Source of the DNA: Luteibacter flocculans
Lineage (GTDB): Bacteria; Pseudomonadota; Gammaproteobacteria; Xanthomonadales; Rhodanobacteraceae
Assembly (NCBI RefSeq): GCF_023612255.1
Contig: NZ_CP063231.1
Coordinates: 1,346,001 to 1,410,000, forward strand
Direction: 5' to 3'
DNA length: 64,000 bases
A program made the translations under genes and the position numbers. Numbering within the stretch: the stretch's first letter is position 1; each line of letters begins with the position of its first letter. Below the pieces are notes generated by a model, which made no database searches, was not told where the DNA came from, and saw only the letters and a list, made by a program, of their open reading frames with translations. Positions 60,621 to 64,000 of this stretch are shown here, in pieces.

Positions 60621-61469
60621 ATGCGCAGCAAGTTGTTCGTGCCCGGCGGGCGCCCGGAACTGTTCGTCAAGGCGTTGGCCAGCGCGGCCGATGCCGTGTC
60701 GTTCGACCTTGAGGATGCCGTCCCGCCGGAGGCGAAGAGCTCGGCTCGCGATGCCGTGGCGGCGTTCGTCGGTTCGGCTGCCATGCGCGACGCCGCCAAG
60801 CTCTGCATCGTGCGGATCAACGCACCGGACAGCCCGTACTTCGAGGACGATCTGCGCGCCGTTGTGCAGCCCGGACTCAGCCTGCTCAACATCCCGAAGC
60901 TGGAATCCGCAGACGCCGTGCGTGCCGTCGTCGCTGCACTGGAACGCGCGGAAGCATTGCAGCGCATGGCGCAGCCGGTGGGCCTGTTGGTCAACGTGGA
61001 GACCCCGCGCGCGCTGGCGCAGGCCGCGGCCATGGCTTCCGCTCATACGCGCGTGGCCGGCCTGCAACTCGGCCTTGCCGATCTGTTCGAGCCGTATCAC
61101 GTCGATCGCACCGATGGCGCGGCGGTCCACGCGGCCATGTTCGCGGTCAAGATGGCCGCCGCGTCGGCCGACGTGTTCGCGGTGGATGCGGCTTTCGCGG
61201 CCGTCGACGACGCCGATGGCTACCGCGCGGAGGCGATCATGGCACGCCGTCTCGGTTTCATCGGCAAGACCTGCATCCATCCGCGCCAGGTAGCGCTGGC
61301 AAATGCCGTGTTCGCGCCGTCACCCGAAGAACTGGCGGTCGCGCGACGCGTGGTCGCTGCGGCGGCAGATGCTGCGCGCGACGGGCGTGGTGCGTTTCTG
61401 CTCGACGGTCGCATGATCGATCTGCCGTTCGTCAAGCGCGCCCAAGCCTTGCTGGCGTCGCACGAATGA
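60621..61469 (+). CDS. HpcH/HpaI aldolase/citrate-lyase-family protein (CoA ester lyase-like)
   Basis: The 282-residue protein has the citrate lyase beta-like TIM barrel: MRSKLFVPGGRPELF, FDLEDAVPPEAK (metal Glu/Asp), VRINAPDSPYF, VNVETPRAL and GKTCIHPRQV. Members cleave malyl-CoA, citramalyl-CoA or related esters. ATG at 60621 follows GGGGG(A). It overlaps the symporter gene by 4 bp, so a transported substrate may feed it. The substrate is not determined. Confidence 0.85.
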   Translation: MRSKLFVPGGRPELFVKALASAADAVSFDLEDAVPPEAKSSARDAVAAFVGSAAMRDAAKLCIVRINAPDSPYFEDDLRAVVQPGLSLLNIPKLESADAVRAVVAALERAEALQRMAQPVGLLVNVETPRALAQAAAMASAHTRVAGLQLGLADLFEPYHVDRTDGAAVHAAMFAVKMAAASADVFAVDAAFAAVDDADGYRAEAIMARRLGFIGKTCIHPRQVALANAVFAPSPEELAVARRVVAAAADAARDGRGAFLLDGRMIDLPFVKRAQALLASHE

Positions 61470-63859
61470 ACGAAGCGCGCATGCTCGCCACCTTTCGCCG
61501 CGCCTGTTTCGTCGTGCTGTTGCTAACTCTGTCGCTGGTCGGCGTGGCGCATGGTGCCGCACTTACGCCGCTCAAGGCGACGGAGCTTCCGGCCATTCCT
61601 TCCCAAGGCGAGATGCACGGCCTCGCACAACTCGACGGACGCACCGTTGCCCTCATTGGGGATGGCGCATGGGCGCTGGATGCGGGGGCATCGGCATGGG
61701 TGCCGCTGGCGTGGTCCGGAGGGCATCCGCCCGCGGGGTTGGATCGCAGCTTTGGCGACGGTAAGCGCGCTTACGTGATGCTGCGCAATGGTGGGAAAGT
61801 GACCGCCGTCGCGCGTCTGATTGCCAGCACGGCCGGCCTGGAAGCACGTGTGCTTCCCGCTTTGCCACAACCGCTGGACGATGCGCAGGCGACCGTCTCG
61901 GGCAGTGACCTGTTTGTCGTGGGTCGTGACGGTGAGGGCTCGACGCTATGGCGCCTCGATGTCGATGCCCCGGGCGCCACGTGGACATCGCTCGGCGGAT
62001 GGCCGAGCCATGCTGCACCGACGACCGTCGTGGCGCAGGGCATGGGCGTGTTCGTCACCACCGACGACGCCATCTGGCGCTGGACGGCGGAAGAAGGCTG
62101 GAGCCGTCGCTCGGATCTCCCCGCGATGGTGCTCCCCGGCATGGCTCGCGCGGTAGGTCAGGCGAACATCCTCTATCTCGTGGCCGACGGGGCAGGGCCG
62201 GCCCGTGCGATGACCTGGCAGATCGTCACGCGTTCATGGGCGACGCTTCCCGGCGCGACCTTCGCGCAGCCGCAGGCGATGACGCCGTGGGGCGATGGAC
62301 TGCTCTGGGCGAGATCGGCGGACGAACGAACGCAGGTGGGTTCGGCCGAGATCCAGTCAGGCAAGTTGCTGCTGCGCTGGCTCGACTGGCTCGTGATCGT
62401 GGTCTACCTCGCCGGCATGATCGGCATCGGCCTGTACTTCTACCTGCGCGAGAAACGCAACTCGACGTCCAACTTTTTCGTGGGCGGACGCAGCATTCCC
62501 TTCTGGGCGGCAGGCATCAGCCTGTATGCCGCGAACACCAGCTCGATCAGCTTCATCGCCATTCCCGCCAAGGCGTTCGAGAGCAACTGGCAGTACATGA
62601 CGAACAACCTCATCGCGGTATTCGGCCTGATGTTCGTGGCGGTATGGATTGTGCCACTGCTACGCCGGCTCGACCTGATGTCCGTGTTCTCGTACCTCGA
62701 AACCCGTTTCCATCCGACGATCCGCATGCTCGCCAGTGCCTTGTGCATCCTCACCCAGCTCGGCAGCCGCATGAGCGTGATCCTGTTCCTGCCGGCGCTC
62801 GCCATCGCCACCATCACGGGGATCAGCACCACCTGGAGCGTGATCCTCATGGGTGGGTTCACGATCGTCTACACCGCCATGGGCGGCATGAAAGCCGTGA
62901 TCTGGACGGATGTCGTGCAGGTGATCGTCAAGATGGGCGGCGCGATCTTCGCCATCGGTTTCATCATCTGGCATCTGCATGGCGGTATGGGCGAGTTCGT
63001 CCATACCGCGATGGCCGACCACAAGCTGCGCCTGCTCGATTTCAGCTTCGACCTGACCAAGGCCACTGTGTGGGGTTTCATCTTTCTCGTGCTGTTCGAC
63101 GTGGTGCTGACCTTTCCGAAAGATCAGGTCTTGATGCAGCGGACCTTGTCGACGCCTTCCGACAAAGAGGCCGGCCGATCGATCTGGGCGTTCGCGGCAA
63201 TCATGATTCCAGGCGGCTTCGTGTTCTACATGATCGGCACCGCGCTGTTCGTGTACTACAAGGCGCATCCGGAGCGGATGAACCCCTTGCTGCCCATCGA
63301 TGCCACGTTTCCGCTGTTCATCGCCGCGGAGCTGCCCATGGGGGTGACCGGCCTGATCGTGGCGGGCATCTTCGCCGCCGCGATGGCGACGCTCTCGGGC
63401 ATCATGAACAGCGTCGCCACGCTGGTCTCCGTGGACTTCTACGAGCGGCTGGTGAAGAACCCCACGCCGAAGCACAGCGTGGTCTTCGCCGAGATCACCA
63501 CCATCGTCGTCGGGCTGGTGGGCATAGGACTCGCACTGCTGCTGTCACGCTTCGACGTGCATTCCCTGTTCGACGTGTCGATCGAACTGGCGGGACTCCT
63601 CGGCGGTGGCTTCGCAGGGGCCTACACTCTGGGCATGTTCACCCGCCGCGCCAACGCGCCGGGCGTGGCCATCGGCATCGCCGCCAGCACCGTGCTCACG
63701 CTGGTGGCGTGGATGTTCAAGCTGGTGCATCCGTATTTCTACCTCGCGATCTCCATTTTCCTCTGCATCGTGATCGGCTACATAGCCAGCCTGTTCTTCC
63801 CGCCGCCGACCGGCTCGCTGAAAGGCCTGACGATCCATCGCGACAACGCACGGCGATGA
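61466..63859 (+). CDS. Beta-propeller fused to sodium/solute symporter (SSS family)
   Basis: The 797-residue protein has a signal-like first segment (ACFVVLLLTLSLVGVAHG), a roughly 280-residue extracytoplasmic Kelch-like propeller (repeat motifs such as GSDLFVVGRDGEGSTLWRL and AWVPLAW), then about 13-14 transmembrane helices of the SSS family (FFVGGRSIPFWAAGISLYAAN, LCILTQLGSRMS). SSS proteins take up sugars, sialic acids or organic acids with Na+. The propeller may capture or modify the substrate in the periplasm. It overlaps the lyase gene (ATGA) and is followed by a LysR gene. Confidence 0.88.
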   Translation: MNEARMLATFRRACFVVLLLTLSLVGVAHGAALTPLKATELPAIPSQGEMHGLAQLDGRTVALIGDGAWALDAGASAWVPLAWSGGHPPAGLDRSFGDGKRAYVMLRNGGKVTAVARLIASTAGLEARVLPALPQPLDDAQATVSGSDLFVVGRDGEGSTLWRLDVDAPGATWTSLGGWPSHAAPTTVVAQGMGVFVTTDDAIWRWTAEEGWSRRSDLPAMVLPGMARAVGQANILYLVADGAGPARAMTWQIVTRSWATLPGATFAQPQAMTPWGDGLLWARSADERTQVGSAEIQSGKLLLRWLDWLVIVVYLAGMIGIGLYFYLREKRNSTSNFFVGGRSIPFWAAGISLYAANTSSISFIAIPAKAFESNWQYMTNNLIAVFGLMFVAVWIVPLLRRLDLMSVFSYLETRFHPTIRMLASALCILTQLGSRMSVILFLPALAIATITGISTTWSVILMGGFTIVYTAMGGMKAVIWTDVVQVIVKMGGAIFAIGFIIWHLHGGMGEFVHTAMADHKLRLLDFSFDLTKATVWGFIFLVLFDVVLTFPKDQVLMQRTLSTPSDKEAGRSIWAFAAIMIPGGFVFYMIGTALFVYYKAHPERMNPLLPIDATFPLFIAAELPMGVTGLIVAGIFAAAMATLSGIMNSVATLVSVDFYERLVKNPTPKHSVVFAEITTIVVGLVGIGLALLLSRFDVHSLFDVSIELAGLLGGGFAGAYTLGMFTRRANAPGVAIGIAASTVLTLVAWMFKLVHPYFYLAISIFLCIVIGYIASLFFPPPTGSLKGLTIHRDNARR

Positions 63860-63899
63860 CCTACCATGGCCTACCTCTGACGAGCGCCGGCGAGCCAAC

Positions 63900-64000
63900 G
63901 TGGAAACCCAGTTCCTGCATACCTTCATCACCGTGGCCGACCATGGCTCCATGGCGGCCGCGGCGCGCCTGCTGAACATCACGCCCGCGGCCGTGGCCCA
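63900..64000 (+). CDS. LysR-family regulator, 3' partial
   Basis: From GTG 63900 the reading gives VETQFLHTFITVADHGSMAAAARLLNITPAA (in part), the start of a LysR HTH. The gene continues past the end of the window. Position behind the symporter and lyase suggests it regulates them. The GTG start is inferred from the family's usual N-terminus. Confidence 0.85.
   Translation, partial: METQFLHTFITVADHGSMAAAARLLNITPAAVA

Overview
The window is high-GC DNA from a gammaproteobacterium, most likely the Xanthomonadales family Rhodanobacteraceae (Luteibacter/Dyella/Rhodanobacter relatives). This rests on gene content: an rpfE-like gene directly upstream of recJ, an ergothioneine egtB-egtD pair, DUF6491 and BamE-like small secreted proteins, an RraB-like protein and a long-tailed RNase E. 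The genus is an inference.

Region 1 (1 to about 5,020) is the end of a prophage. It holds three tail-fibre-type genes, an SRAP (YedK/HMCES) DNA-crosslinking protein, an overlapping three-gene toxin-antitoxin-like operon on the minus strand, and several small phage ORFs. It ends in the 3' part of a tRNA-Leu(UAA) gene (about 5,024-5,081), an attachment-site scar.

Region 2 (about 5,080 to 18,840, perhaps to 19,460) is a second, mosaic element that starts with a P4-type integrase reading away from that scar. It carries an AlpA-like regulator, a winged-helix replication-like protein with a four-copy palindromic iteron array, and an antiterminator-like gene split by a complete IS3-family (IS407-like) element with a 4-bp target duplication. 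It also has a podovirus-type internal virion gene with three in-frame amber codons, a patch of decayed phage sequence, an ImmA/IrrE + DUF4411 PIN-type TA pair, a GNAT enzyme, a two-TM protein and a run of small exported proteins. Almost identical 19-bp repeats lie near both ends.

Region 3 (about 19,800-22,860) is a transition zone of small stress-type genes (AhpD-like, DUF3606, several tiny membrane or hydrophilic proteins) and an orphan UvrY/GacA-type response regulator, closed by a strong bidirectional terminator.

Region 4 (22,943-64,000) is conserved chromosome: rne/rluC, a CPBP-like membrane protein with phhB, nfuA, two small cytochromes c, a TraB-family protein, agmatine-to-putrescine genes aguA-aguB, an ABC-F ATPase with rpfE-like and recJ, an EmrE-family exporter, tesB, an AmpD-like amidase, rlmKL, egtB(frameshifted)-egtD, mfd, a cation diffusion facilitator, slp, rlmJ, a LysR regulator facing an NAD(P)-binding protein, an rraB-like gene, a nucleotide-sugar dehydrogenase/epimerase pair, and an HpcH/HpaI lyase overlapping a beta-propeller-SSS symporter fusion, followed by the start of another LysR gene. 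Interspersed REP-type hairpins occur at 30.2-30.4 kb and 34.6-34.8 kb. No rRNA, complete tRNA or CRISPR array was seen.
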